Source: Cocleimonas sp.
Lineage (GTDB): Bacteria > Pseudomonadota > Gammaproteobacteria > Thiotrichales > Thiotrichaceae
Direction: 5' to 3'
Assembly (NCBI GenBank): GCA_023145535.1
Contig: JAGLDQ010000070.1
Coordinates: 1 to 6,271 of the forward strand
Length of the DNA stretch: 6,271 nt
The position numbers and the translations under genes are program-made. Numbering within the stretch: the first letter of the stretch is position 1; every line of letters begins with the position of its first letter. Positions 1 to 6,008 of the stretch are shown here, piece by piece. The notes beneath the pieces are model-generated. The model did no database searches and was not told the origin of the DNA. It saw only the letters and a program-made list of their open reading frames with translations.

Positions 1-46
1 GTTCTGATGAGCTGAAAAATTAAAGTTTTCACATGAGGTTCGTCTT

Positions 47-493
47 TTACTTTTTAAAACTATGTCCCTGTCGATGCAAATAGTTTACCCATTTGAATAA
101 AAAACGATTTAATCGCCAGCGGCAGAGTAATACGCTATCGGTATCTTTCTCCCAGCGGCGGATATTTTTTTGGGTAAAACGGCAACCACGGCTAACAACA
201 TCCGCTTGACGGGAGTCATGGTAGACCTGTATTTTCAAATCAGGTCGTTTTTCATCATTATCAAACAGATATGTCATTATAAAAATGGTAGTATGCTGCG
301 TGCGTTCTAGAATTTTTATGCGAAGAGGAACGCTACCAACGGATAATGTTGAGATAGACTCATCGGGAAGTGCCTTGATGTCCCCACAAAGTAGTCGAAG
401 GCGTATATAATTGGTCTCATACATTTCCATTAAATCAGCAAATGACTGTGGGCGGGGTGCAAAAGCGGGTTGTTTTTGTTTTTCTAAAATCAT
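47..493 (-). CDS. DUF1249 (YqiB-like) family protein
   Basis: This 148-residue protein appears soluble, with no signal peptide or membrane segment. It matches the pattern of the DUF1249/YqiB family, whose function is unknown. An N-terminal helix (residues 18-35, FADLMEMYETNYIRLRLL) is followed by a strand with ILERTQHTT (61-69), the hallmark IQVYHDSRQADV segment (88-99), and a C-terminal helix with RWRLNRFLFKWVNYL (125-139). E. coli YqiB has the same order, including its LYHD and INQFL..WL segments, and similar length. In E. coli yqiB lies between nudF and cpdA; here the gene is instead divergent from pgm. The start is ATG at 493. The only purine-rich stretch (AGAGA) directly abuts the start codon, so the ribosome-binding site is poor. 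The family call is from recalled similarity; no function is assigned. Confidence 0.85.
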   Translation of the reverse strand: MILEKQKQPAFAPRPQSFADLMEMYETNYIRLRLLCGDIKALPDESISTLSVGSVPLRIKILERTQHTTIFIMTYLFDNDEKRPDLKIQVYHDSRQADVVSRGCRFTQKNIRRWEKDTDSVLLCRWRLNRFLFKWVNYLHRQGHSFKK

Positions 494-503
494 TCTCTAA
501 TAT
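476..503 (+). promoter_or_regulatory. Candidate sigma-70 promoter for pgm
   Basis: A TTGTTT hexamer (476-481) and a TAATAT hexamer (498-503) are separated by 16 bp and point toward pgm. Transcription would begin near 510, leaving a leader of only about 15 nt. The -35 element lies inside the first codons of the divergent DUF1249 gene. Such AT-rich matches are common by chance, so this is inference from pattern and position only. Confidence 0.3.
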
Positions 504-509
504 TAACAA

Positions 510-515
510 ATTATA
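510..515 (-). promoter_or_regulatory. Candidate -10 element for the DUF1249 gene
   Basis: Read on the minus strand this is a perfect TATAAT, 16 bp before the DUF1249 start codon. No convincing -35 hexamer sits at the expected distance; the best is TTATTT, inside the first codons of pgm. If real, the RNA leader would be about 10 nt and the site would overlap the pgm leader, so the two divergent transcripts could interfere with each other. Confidence 0.25.
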
Positions 516-524
516 AGTTTCAAT

Positions 525-2177
525 ATGAAAAAAAATAATACTCGAATCAATATAAATAGTATCAAGCCATTCAAAGATCAAAAACCAGGCACGTCAGGTT
601 TAAGAAAATCAGTGAAGCAATTTCAGGGGCGGGATTATTTGCAGGCGTTTATTCAGTCCATTTTTAATAGTTTGCCTGAGTTGGAAGGTTCGACGCTTGT
701 TCTTGGTGGCGATGGACGCTATTTTAACCGTGAAGCGATACAAATTATATTGCGTATGGCGGCGGCAAATAAGGTCGGCAAAATAATTCTTGGCCAAGCA
801 GGTATACTATCAACACCGGCAGCCTCTAATTTAATCAAAAAATACAAAGCATTAGGTGGGATTATTTTATCGGCTAGCCATAATGCAGGCGGCCCGTTGG
901 GTGATTTTGGGGTTAAGTTTGATACTGCAAATGGTGGCCCTGCGCCTGAGCAGTTGACTGAGGAAATTTTTATCATCAGCTCAAGCCTGCGTGAATATAA
1001 AATTATTGACATTAATCCTATTCCATTTGACAAGATTGGGCAGTATAAACTACTGGATTTGGACATTGAAGTGATTGATGCCGTGGATGATTATGCACAA
1101 TTAATGGCTGATATTTTTGATTTTGATAAAATCTCAACGTTATTAAAGTCCGATGATTTTTCCATGTGTTTTGACGCAATGCATGCTGTGACAGGGCCTT
1201 ATGCTATTAGTATTCTTGAGGAGCAATTGGGCGCGCCTAAAGGCACGGTCATTCGTTCTCGGCCTTTGCCTAATTTTGGTGGTGGACACCCTGATCCTAA
1301 TTTAGTCCATGCAAAGCAATTAGTTGAGACTATGTATAGCGAAGAGGGCGCGCCTGACTTTGGTGCCGCTTCTGATGGTGATGGTGATCGTAATATGATT
1401 ATGGGTGATTACTTCTTTGTAACCCCTAGTGATAGTCTCGCTATTATGGCTGCTAATGCACACTTGATTCCTGCCTATAAAGGGGGGCTTAAAGGGGTTG
1501 CACGCTCTATGCCGACCAGTGAAGCGGTGGATAAAGTTGCCGATAAAATGGGTTTAAATTGCTATGAAACACCAACAGGATGGAAGTTTTTTAGTAATTT
1601 ATTAGATGCGGGAGAAATTACGCTTTGTGGTGAAGAAAGTTTTGGCACAGGGTCTAATCATGTTAATGAGAAAGATGGTTTGTGGGCAGTTTTATTTTGG
1701 CTAAATATTTTGGCTGAACGCAATGACTCGGTAGAACATATTGTGCGTCAACATTGGGCTGAGTATGGGCGCAATTATTATACGCGTCATGATTATGAGA
1801 AATTACCCTTACTCTCGGCCGAGTCTTTATTTAATAATCTTTACGAGAATCTTAAACAACTACCAAATAAGCAGTTTAAAGAACTCACCGTAGCTAGTGC
1901 AGATAGTTTTACTTATACTGATCCTATTGATGGATCTGTCAGTGATAATCAAGGAATTCGTATTATTTTTGAGGATGGTGCACGCATTATCTTCCGCCTA
2001 TCAGGAACGGGCACGAATGGCGCTACATTACGTGTCTACATAGAAAGGTATGTAACCGACTTGAGTCAATTTGATTTTGATACGCAAGAAGCGCTCGCTA
2101 GCCTGATTCATACGGCTGAATTTATAGCTGATATTGAGGGTTATACAGGGAGAACGAAACCTACTGTCATTACTTAA
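525..2177 (+). CDS. pgm: Phosphoglucomutase, long PGM1-like type
   Basis: This cytosolic enzyme (550 aa, about the usual length) interconverts glucose 1-phosphate and glucose 6-phosphate through a phosphoserine, linking sugar-nucleotide and glycogen synthesis to glycolysis. Motifs appear in order. GTSGLRK is at 22-28. The phosphoserine loop SASHNAGG is at 116-123, with catalytic Ser118. It is followed by GDFGVKFD, typical of the eukaryotic PGM1-like group rather than the TPSHNP type of E. coli Pgm. The Mg-binding loop DGDGDRN is at 284-290, TPTGWKFF at 349-356, the sugar-binding loop GEESFGTGSNH at 369-379 and the phosphate-binding RLSGTGT at 491-497. ATG 525 is the only normal start: an in-frame stop lies at 504-506 and the first motif follows closely. 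No Shine-Dalgarno sequence is visible. The residue after SHN is Ala rather than the common Pro. The gene stands alone, with no glycogen genes next to it in this window. Confidence 0.96.
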   Translation: MKKNNTRININSIKPFKDQKPGTSGLRKSVKQFQGRDYLQAFIQSIFNSLPELEGSTLVLGGDGRYFNREAIQIILRMAAANKVGKIILGQAGILSTPAASNLIKKYKALGGIILSASHNAGGPLGDFGVKFDTANGGPAPEQLTEEIFIISSSLREYKIIDINPIPFDKIGQYKLLDLDIEVIDAVDDYAQLMADIFDFDKISTLLKSDDFSMCFDAMHAVTGPYAISILEEQLGAPKGTVIRSRPLPNFGGGHPDPNLVHAKQLVETMYSEEGAPDFGAASDGDGDRNMIMGDYFFVTPSDSLAIMAANAHLIPAYKGGLKGVARSMPTSEAVDKVADKMGLNCYETPTGWKFFSNLLDAGEITLCGEESFGTGSNHVNEKDGLWAVLFWLNILAERNDSVEHIVRQHWAEYGRNYYTRHDYEKLPLLSAESLFNNLYENLKQLPNKQFKELTVASADSFTYTDPIDGSVSDNQGIRIIFEDGARIIFRLSGTGTNGATLRVYIERYVTDLSQFDFDTQEALASLIHTAEFIADIEGYTGRTKPTVIT

Positions 2178-2355
2178 CAGAATAAAAAACTTGATCTAAA
2201 TTAATAAAAATATCCTTTTAGTCAGAATTGGTTGTTATTTATACCGATTAAATAGAAGGCAAAATAATAATTATTAAGCAAATAAATAGAACTGTTTATC
2301 TTTTCATCTGGTTATTTGGTATTCTTTTTAAGACGAAACATACATTTCCATCAAA

Positions 2356-2395
2356 TGTTGTAAATATATACATTTATTGATGTGTAAATACAACA
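2356..2395. repeat. Inverted repeat, 7-bp arms, AT-rich loop
   Basis: TGTTGTA (2356-2362) is matched exactly by TACAACA (2389-2395) around a 26-nt AT-rich interior. The interior contains further partial pairing (TACAT against ATG-TGTA). It could be a protein-binding site or chance structure in AT-rich DNA. It lies 40 bp before the longer hairpin. Confidence 0.35.
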
Positions 2396-2435
2396 GATAA
2401 TGCAGATATAAGCATTCTATACTCGACCCAAGTAG

Positions 2436-2477
2436 ACATCATTTGAATCGATTAGTTCAAATCGATTCAAATGATGT
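2436..2477. repeat. Perfect 18-bp inverted repeat, 6-nt loop
   Basis: The arm ACATCATTTGAATCGATT (2436-2453) is perfectly complementary to 2460-2477, around the loop AGTTCA. A short outer match, GTAG (2432-2435) with CTAC (2483-2486), could extend the stem past a 5-nt bulge. No T-run follows on the plus strand, so it is not a standard rho-independent terminator. It ends 96 bp before the DUF1800 start. Possible roles are an operator for a dimeric regulator, an mRNA leader structure, or a dispersed intergenic repeat; the sequence alone does not decide. Confidence 0.85.
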
Positions 2478-2557
2478 GTTAACTACTGGAGTAAAGACGG
2501 GCATTGAAGAATTCGAGTTATAGTTTATTTAGCTCCTTTTGTGCAGGTGTTACACTT

Positions 2558-2564
2558 AGGAAGA
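2558..2564 (+). promoter_or_regulatory. Shine-Dalgarno site fixing the DUF1800 start
   Basis: AGGAAGA lies 9 nt before ATG 2574. The longer in-frame alternative, GTG at 2541, is preceded by a pyrimidine-rich stretch and has no ribosome-binding site. This supports ATG 2574 as the true start. Confidence 0.75.
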
Positions 2565-2573
2565 GTATGTAAT

Positions 2574-3857
2574 ATGTCGGTATTAGGTTTTACAGAAGCC
2601 AGACATTTGGTTTCACGAACAGGGATAGGTGAAGAGTGGGACGTAATTAATCGCACGAGCAAGCTCACTTTAGATCAAGCAGTTACTCAACTTTTAAAAC
2701 AAAAAAATCAACGAGTTCCCGCTATACCAAGATTTAGTTCTTGGAAAAAAATGGATTTATTACGAAAAAATCATTCACGTAAAATGATGGTGCGGCGTAT
2801 TGCCAAAGTTGAAGGGAAGACGTTGCAGACTTGGTGGGTTAAGCATTTGTTAACCACTAAAACCCCCTTTCTAGAGCGTATGACCCTGTTTTGGCATAAT
2901 CATTTTCCTTCCTCTGTTTTAAAAACCAACCAAGCAAGTTTTCTACAAAAACAAAATCTTTTGTTTCGTCAGCGTGCCTTAGGCAATTATGGCGTTTTGT
3001 TGCGTGAAGTTGCTAAAGACCCCGCTATGCTGTTGTATTTGGACGGTCATACTAATACCAAAGAAAGCCCCAATGAAAACTTTGCACGTGAAATATTAGA
3101 ATTGTTTACCTTAGGACGCGGGCATTATAAACATGCCGATATCGTAGCGGCAGCAAAGGCATTTACAGGCTGGGGTGTTAATTCACAAGGAAAATTTGTG
3201 AATAATATAACGCAACATGATAACAGCATTAAAACTTTTCTTGGCCAGCGCGGAAACTTCAGCGGTGATCACATTATTAATATTTTACTCAAACATCCAC
3301 GTACTGCTGAGGTAATAGCAGAAAAAATGTGGGCAGAATTTATTAATATTTCTAGGCCAAATCCGCGCACAGTAAAACGATGGGCAAAGATATTCCGTGA
3401 CTCTAATTACAATACAGCAACTTTGGTACGCGCTGTCTTAACAAGTAAAGAGTTTTGGGATAAGCGGAATCGAGGTGCGTTAATCAAATCCCCTATTCAA
3501 TTAGCTATTGGCACTTTACGCACATTACCCTATAAACTACCGCGTCATGGTATTGAGCATCGCCTTAATATTTTGGGGCAAGGCGTTTTTAAGCATCCGA
3601 GTGTTAAAGGGTGGGCTGGTGGTGCAGACTGGGTTAGTACTCAGTCTATTTTGATTCGTACTGCATTAATGCAAGATTTAAGCGGTGGAAGATTTAGTCC
3701 GAATGGGCGTGTAGCCAATAGGTTACCAAATGTTTCAGGAGAACATTTGCAACAATGGTTATTGCCGACAAAACCACTGACTCATATTGATCTTACTAGA
3801 GATAAGCAACGTGTTGTTCGTGACCTTGTTTTAGATCCTGCTTATCAGGTTTGTTAG
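2574..3857 (+). CDS. DUF1800 family protein
   Basis: This 427-residue protein belongs to the DUF1800 family, which has no established activity. The family core is clear: TLFWHNHF (about 104-111), where a nearby WWVKHLL and LERM precede it; LRE...DPAMLLYLDGHTN (143-161); the hallmark PNENFAREILELFTLGRG (166-183); and AAKAFTGW (193-200). A later block, HDNSIKTFLGQRGNFSG, runs into KHPRTAEVIAEKMW (about 215-253). The C-terminus ends in a LDPAYQ-like segment usual for these proteins. The length is at the short end of the range I expect. From ATG 2574 the N-terminus (MSVLGFTEARHLVSRTGIG) begins directly with the family's first helix, so no signal peptide is visible. The DUF1501 gene follows after 28 bp, and the pair should be cotranscribed. 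Family assignment is confident; role unknown. Confidence 0.93.
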   Translation: MSVLGFTEARHLVSRTGIGEEWDVINRTSKLTLDQAVTQLLKQKNQRVPAIPRFSSWKKMDLLRKNHSRKMMVRRIAKVEGKTLQTWWVKHLLTTKTPFLERMTLFWHNHFPSSVLKTNQASFLQKQNLLFRQRALGNYGVLLREVAKDPAMLLYLDGHTNTKESPNENFAREILELFTLGRGHYKHADIVAAAKAFTGWGVNSQGKFVNNITQHDNSIKTFLGQRGNFSGDHIINILLKHPRTAEVIAEKMWAEFINISRPNPRTVKRWAKIFRDSNYNTATLVRAVLTSKEFWDKRNRGALIKSPIQLAIGTLRTLPYKLPRHGIEHRLNILGQGVFKHPSVKGWAGGADWVSTQSILIRTALMQDLSGGRFSPNGRVANRLPNVSGEHLQQWLLPTKPLTHIDLTRDKQRVVRDLVLDPAYQVC

Positions 3858-3871
3858 CCCATCATTAAAAT

Positions 3872-3877
3872 GGAGAG
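3872..3877 (+). promoter_or_regulatory. Shine-Dalgarno site of the DUF1501 gene
   Basis: GGAGAG lies 8 nt before ATG 3886, within the 28-bp gap after the DUF1800 stop. No terminator or promoter fits in that gap, which supports a two-gene operon with separate ribosome entry for the second gene. Confidence 0.75.
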
Positions 3878-3885
3878 ACATTACG

Positions 3886-5055
3886 ATGGATCGTAGAGAT
3901 TTTATAAAATACAGCAGTTTGATTTCAGCCGCTGGCATCCTTCCTGAATGGGCATTCGCTGCAGGTAGACCACAACGCCAAGATAAGATACTTGTGTTGG
4001 TGGAGTTAAAGGGAGGTAATGATGGTTTTAATACCCTCGTTCCTCATCATGACCCGCTTTATGAAATATATCGCAAAAACATAGCTTTACTGCCGCGCCA
4101 AACCATTCCCTTAAGAAATAGTGGGGGAAGGGCGTTAGCGCCTAGTCTAAAGGCAATAGCTCCTTTATGGAATAACCGTCAAATGGCATGGATTGAAGGC
4201 GTAGGCTACCCCGATACGGTACTTTCACACTTTCGCTCAATTGATATTTGGGATACTGCCTCTAATGCGAATGAAGTGTTGGATAATGGCTGGTTATCAA
4301 GACTATTACCAAAATATAAAAAAGGATTGCATGGTATTGCAATAAATCCTGGACAGGTAGATTTAGGGCCGTTGGATGGGTCAAGCCTCAATAGTGTTAC
4401 CATGCAAAACCCGCTGACCTTCTTGCGTCAAGCACGTTATATAGAAGACGTTGAACTCTCTCGTCAAACAGCAGCATTAGCCCATATCACCAATAAACAA
4501 CATCAGTTATACGATGTAAGCAAGCAGATTAATGAGAGAATTGGCAAGAGAGGTGCAGCTCGTAATGTAATGCGTCATGTTCGAGGTGAGGTTGGGCATA
4601 GCTTGGAATCCGTTGCTGAAATGATTATTAATGGGGTAGATTCACCTGTTTACAAAGTGACTCAAAGTGGTTTTGATACCCATGCTAATCAGTTGGGCGC
4701 ACATAATAATGCATTGTTTCAGCTATCAGAGGGATTAGCGTCCTTTGCGGAAGCGATGAAGCGCTTTAAAATGTGGGATAATGTATTAATTGTTACCTAT
4801 TCAGAATTTGGGCGGCGTGCAAAAGTAAACAAAAGTGCAGGCACAGATCATGGTACCGCCTCCGCGCATATGGTTTTAGGTGGGAAAGTGCGTGGTGGTC
4901 GAATTTATGGAAAACATCCTGATCTCTCTAAGCTGGATGAAAATGGTAATGTGCGCCATACCACTGATTTTCGTTCTATATATGCAACGATAGGCAAGAA
5001 ATGGTTAGGGCAATCAACCCCTTGGAATAAATTTGGTACAATACCTTTTATTTAA
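3886..5055 (+). CDS. DUF1501 protein with twin-arginine signal peptide
   Basis: This 389-residue protein carries a Tat signal: RRDFIK (3-8), a mildly hydrophobic stretch, then AFA (23-25) as a likely cleavage site before Ala26. The mature protein would be folded in the cytoplasm and exported to the periplasm. DUF1501 belongs to the alkaline-phosphatase/sulfatase-like superfamily. Family landmarks are in order: GGNDGFNTLVP (43-53), SHFRSIDIWDTA (114-125), SGFDTHANQ (261-269), TYSEFGRR (304-311), GTDHGTA (319-325), GGKVRGGRIYG (332-342) and DFRSIYA (361-367). The conserved Asp and His in these blocks look like the metal site of that superfamily, so a hydrolase is possible, but no substrate is known. 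The gene follows DUF1800 as the second member of a two-gene unit. The TAA stop is followed at once by an in-frame TAG. Confidence 0.94.
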   Translation: MDRRDFIKYSSLISAAGILPEWAFAAGRPQRQDKILVLVELKGGNDGFNTLVPHHDPLYEIYRKNIALLPRQTIPLRNSGGRALAPSLKAIAPLWNNRQMAWIEGVGYPDTVLSHFRSIDIWDTASNANEVLDNGWLSRLLPKYKKGLHGIAINPGQVDLGPLDGSSLNSVTMQNPLTFLRQARYIEDVELSRQTAALAHITNKQHQLYDVSKQINERIGKRGAARNVMRHVRGEVGHSLESVAEMIINGVDSPVYKVTQSGFDTHANQLGAHNNALFQLSEGLASFAEAMKRFKMWDNVLIVTYSEFGRRAKVNKSAGTDHGTASAHMVLGGKVRGGRIYGKHPDLSKLDENGNVRHTTDFRSIYATIGKKWLGQSTPWNKFGTIPFI

Positions 5056-5084
5056 TAGACATTAGACATTGTAAGTAAATGTAT

Positions 5085-5121
5085 TTCTAATGCGATTGCC
5101 CTAGGGGTAATTAGAATTTTT
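5085..5121 (+). terminator. Weak candidate terminator after DUF1501
   Basis: TTCTAAT (5085-5091) pairs with ATTAGAA (5110-5116), and five T residues follow. The apex contains CCCTAGGG, which can also fold on itself. The position, 30 bp after the DUF1501 stop, is right for the end of the operon, but the stem is AT-rich and the loop long, so it may be inefficient or not real. Confidence 0.35.
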
Positions 5122-5149
5122 CAAGAGCTGAGGTCAAAAGTGTACGGTA

Positions 5150-5165
5150 GTGAAAAATTTTTCAC
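5150..5165. repeat. Perfect 16-bp palindrome
   Basis: GTGAAAAATTTTTCAC reads the same on both strands. It lies between the DUF1501 operon and the transposase remnant. It could be a dimeric regulator site or a leftover element end. No second full copy is seen on the other side of the remnant; only the 8-nt ATTTTTCA recurs, at 5589-5596. Confidence 0.5.
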
Positions 5166-5173
5166 GCTTAATC

Positions 5174-5225
5174 TCTGTTATACCATTGTTACCTGCGTCT
5201 ACTCGATCCGTCTCCTTATAACAGA
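5174..5225. repeat. 9-bp inverted repeat with 34-nt interior
   Basis: TCTGTTATA (5174-5182) is matched exactly by TATAACAGA (5217-5225). It sits just upstream of the transposase remnant. Its role is unknown; it may be a chance match or part of the old element. Confidence 0.35.
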
Positions 5226-5256
5226 AGTAAAGACCTGTGATATTGCGATCAGTTAA

Positions 5257-5514
5257 GGTGTCCTACGTGTTTCTTCGTTGATGTATTCAGAAGCCTTTAG
5301 TCAATACGATTCCCTGATATTTAAGCGGATGTTTTTTGGCTTACTGGATACACTCAATATTAAAAGCATAGCTGAAATCAGTTCATTCGGTCGGTTTGTG
5401 CTCATTGATGGCTCTATTTTTCCAGCAATAAAAAAGTATGAGTTGGGCGCGTTATAAAAAATAGCCAATGGCATCAAGCTTCATCTTACCTTTGATCTTT
5501 TCAAGCAAAAACCA
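5257..5514 (+). pseudogene. Decayed IS4-like transposase fragment
   Basis: Only a middle piece of a DDE transposase remains. The frame is open after a stop at 5254-5256. It reads RVSSLMYSEAFSQYDSLIF, then FGRFVLIDGSIFPAI (5386-5430), where the DGS Asp is the expected first catalytic acid of IS4-family enzymes. In the present frame it meets TAA at 5455. The next frame reads SMSWARYKK over 5435-5461, and the original frame then resumes with ANGIKLHLTFDLFKQKP (5464-5514). Removing one A from the run 5430-5435 and adding one to the run 5456-5461 restores DGSIFPAI-KSMSWARYKK-IANGIKLHL, a typical IS4 arrangement. The rest of the catalytic domain and the N-terminus are missing, and no terminal inverted repeats or target duplication are seen. 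The family call is by recalled motif pattern. Confidence 0.65.
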
Positions 5515-5639
5515 TGCCGAACAGTATTGGCGTAATATAATCTTAAATGATCATATGAAGACCGTTTAATCTCATCATCAACAGACTGATTTTTCAACAA
5601 AGAAAACCAACGCTGTAAGTATCGATCGTTACTGTACAT
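5481..5639 (-). other. Doubtful small ORF antisense to the transposase remnant
   Basis: A 52-residue frame starts at ATG 5639 with an AGAGAAAG-like purine stretch just upstream. It reads MYSNDRYLQRWFSLLKN near its start and ends LKRSKVR. A longer version would need the TTG at 5714 and lacks a ribosome-binding site. Codon use is not obviously random, but I recognise no family. Its last part is the complement of the transposase fragment, so the reading frame there is likely accidental. It may be a truncated gene broken by an insertion, or no gene at all. Confidence 0.15.
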
Positions 5640-5716
5640 AAATACTTTCTCTGAGCGACAAAAAGGGAAACAAAGGAACTCACGATAGAAAATAATGTCA
5701 TATGAAACGAGCAATG

Positions 5717-5722
5717 TATACT
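5717..5722 (+). promoter_or_regulatory. Candidate -10 element for the lipoprotein gene
   Basis: TATACT at 5717-5722 would start transcription near 5729 and give a leader of about 33 nt. A closer match, TATAAT at 5738-5743, would put the start almost on the ribosome-binding site. Neither has a good -35 hexamer. This is pattern evidence only. Confidence 0.25.
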
Positions 5723-5761
5723 ATAACGCTCTAACTATATAATTTTAAAAGGGATGGCAAC

Positions 5762-5986
5762 ATGAAAACACAATTAATTTTAGCAAGTATGCTTTTATCA
5801 ACCGCAACTCTCGCACTCAGTGGTTGTAACTCAGGCGCAGCAAAAGGAGCCGCCGTAGGCGCAGTTGCTGGAGCTGTTGCAGGGAGGTCTACAGGTGATC
5901 ATAGTGATCAACGTACTAGAGAAGGCGCATTAATTGGTGCCGCAGCAGGTGCGATTATTGGAAACGAAAGAGATAAGCGCCGATAA
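5762..5986 (+). CDS. Small glycine-zipper lipoprotein
   Basis: This 74-residue precursor has a lipoprotein signal peptide: Lys at position 2, a hydrophobic core, and lipobox LSGC at 19-22, with Cys22 the lipidated residue. Asn at the +2 position (no Asp) suggests sorting to the outer membrane in the usual Lol scheme. The mature part of about 53 residues has two Gly/Ala-rich segments of glycine-zipper type, GAAKGAAVGAVAGAVAG (25-41) and GALIGAAAGAIIG (55-67), joined by a charged linker (STGDHSDQRTRE) and ending in a basic tail (NERDKRR). This resembles the Gly-zipper/YMGG and 17-kDa surface antigen lipoproteins, for which envelope association is known but the exact role is not. AAGGGA (5749-5754) lies 7 nt before ATG 5762. 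The gene stands alone and is closed by a strong terminator. Confidence 0.9.
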   Translation: MKTQLILASMLLSTATLALSGCNSGAAKGAAVGAVAGAVAGRSTGDHSDQRTREGALIGAAAGAIIGNERDKRR

Positions 5987-6008
5987 GCTGCTGTTTATTT
6001 TTTCGTCT

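Larger units (their letters stand above)
2178..2573. other. Gene-free AT-rich spacer before the DUF1800-DUF1501 unit
   Basis: No convincing coding sequence was found on either strand of this spacer of about 400 bp. A reading frame open from 2401 to 2520 has no start codon with a ribosome-binding site. No G+C-rich hairpin with a T-run follows pgm, so the end of the pgm transcript is not marked. The spacer holds two inverted repeats (listed separately) and a TATACT hexamer at 2418-2423 that could be a -10 element, though no good -35 sits upstream of it. If that -10 is used, the 18-bp hairpin would lie in the first 50 nt of the mRNA. Confidence 0.6.

Noticed and set aside
3..30. CTGATGAG followed by A-rich sequence, recalling a hammerhead ribozyme core.
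   Set aside because: No matching CGAAA strand or enclosing stems in the right order; a chance match.
1..32. A possible minus-strand gene start (GTG at 32, reading KTLIFQLIR) just after DUF1249, where cpdA would lie in E. coli.
   Set aside because: There is no Shine-Dalgarno, only ten codons are visible, and the expected metal-binding Asp of the CpdA N-terminus is not seen. The window is too short here to decide.
609..1066. Open frames on the minus strand inside pgm (609-797 and 719-1066).
   Set aside because: They are antisense to a strongly conserved gene and show no recognisable domain or start signals.
2401..2520. Open frame ending TGVKTGIEEFEL before the DUF1800 gene.
   Set aside because: It runs through the hairpin, has no start codon with a ribosome-binding site, and matches nothing I know.
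2541..2573. GTG 2541 as an 11-codon-longer start for DUF1800.
   Set aside because: No ribosome-binding site precedes it, whereas ATG 2574 has AGGAAGA at good spacing and begins at the family's usual first helix.
4206..4403. Open frame on the minus strand inside the DUF1501 gene.
   Set aside because: Antisense shadow of conserved DUF1501 sequence, with no family features.
5151..5596. TGAAAAAT (5151-5158) and ATTTTTCA (5589-5596) as terminal inverted repeats of the transposase remnant.
   Set aside because: Only eight AT-rich bases match and no target duplication flanks them; chance is as likely.
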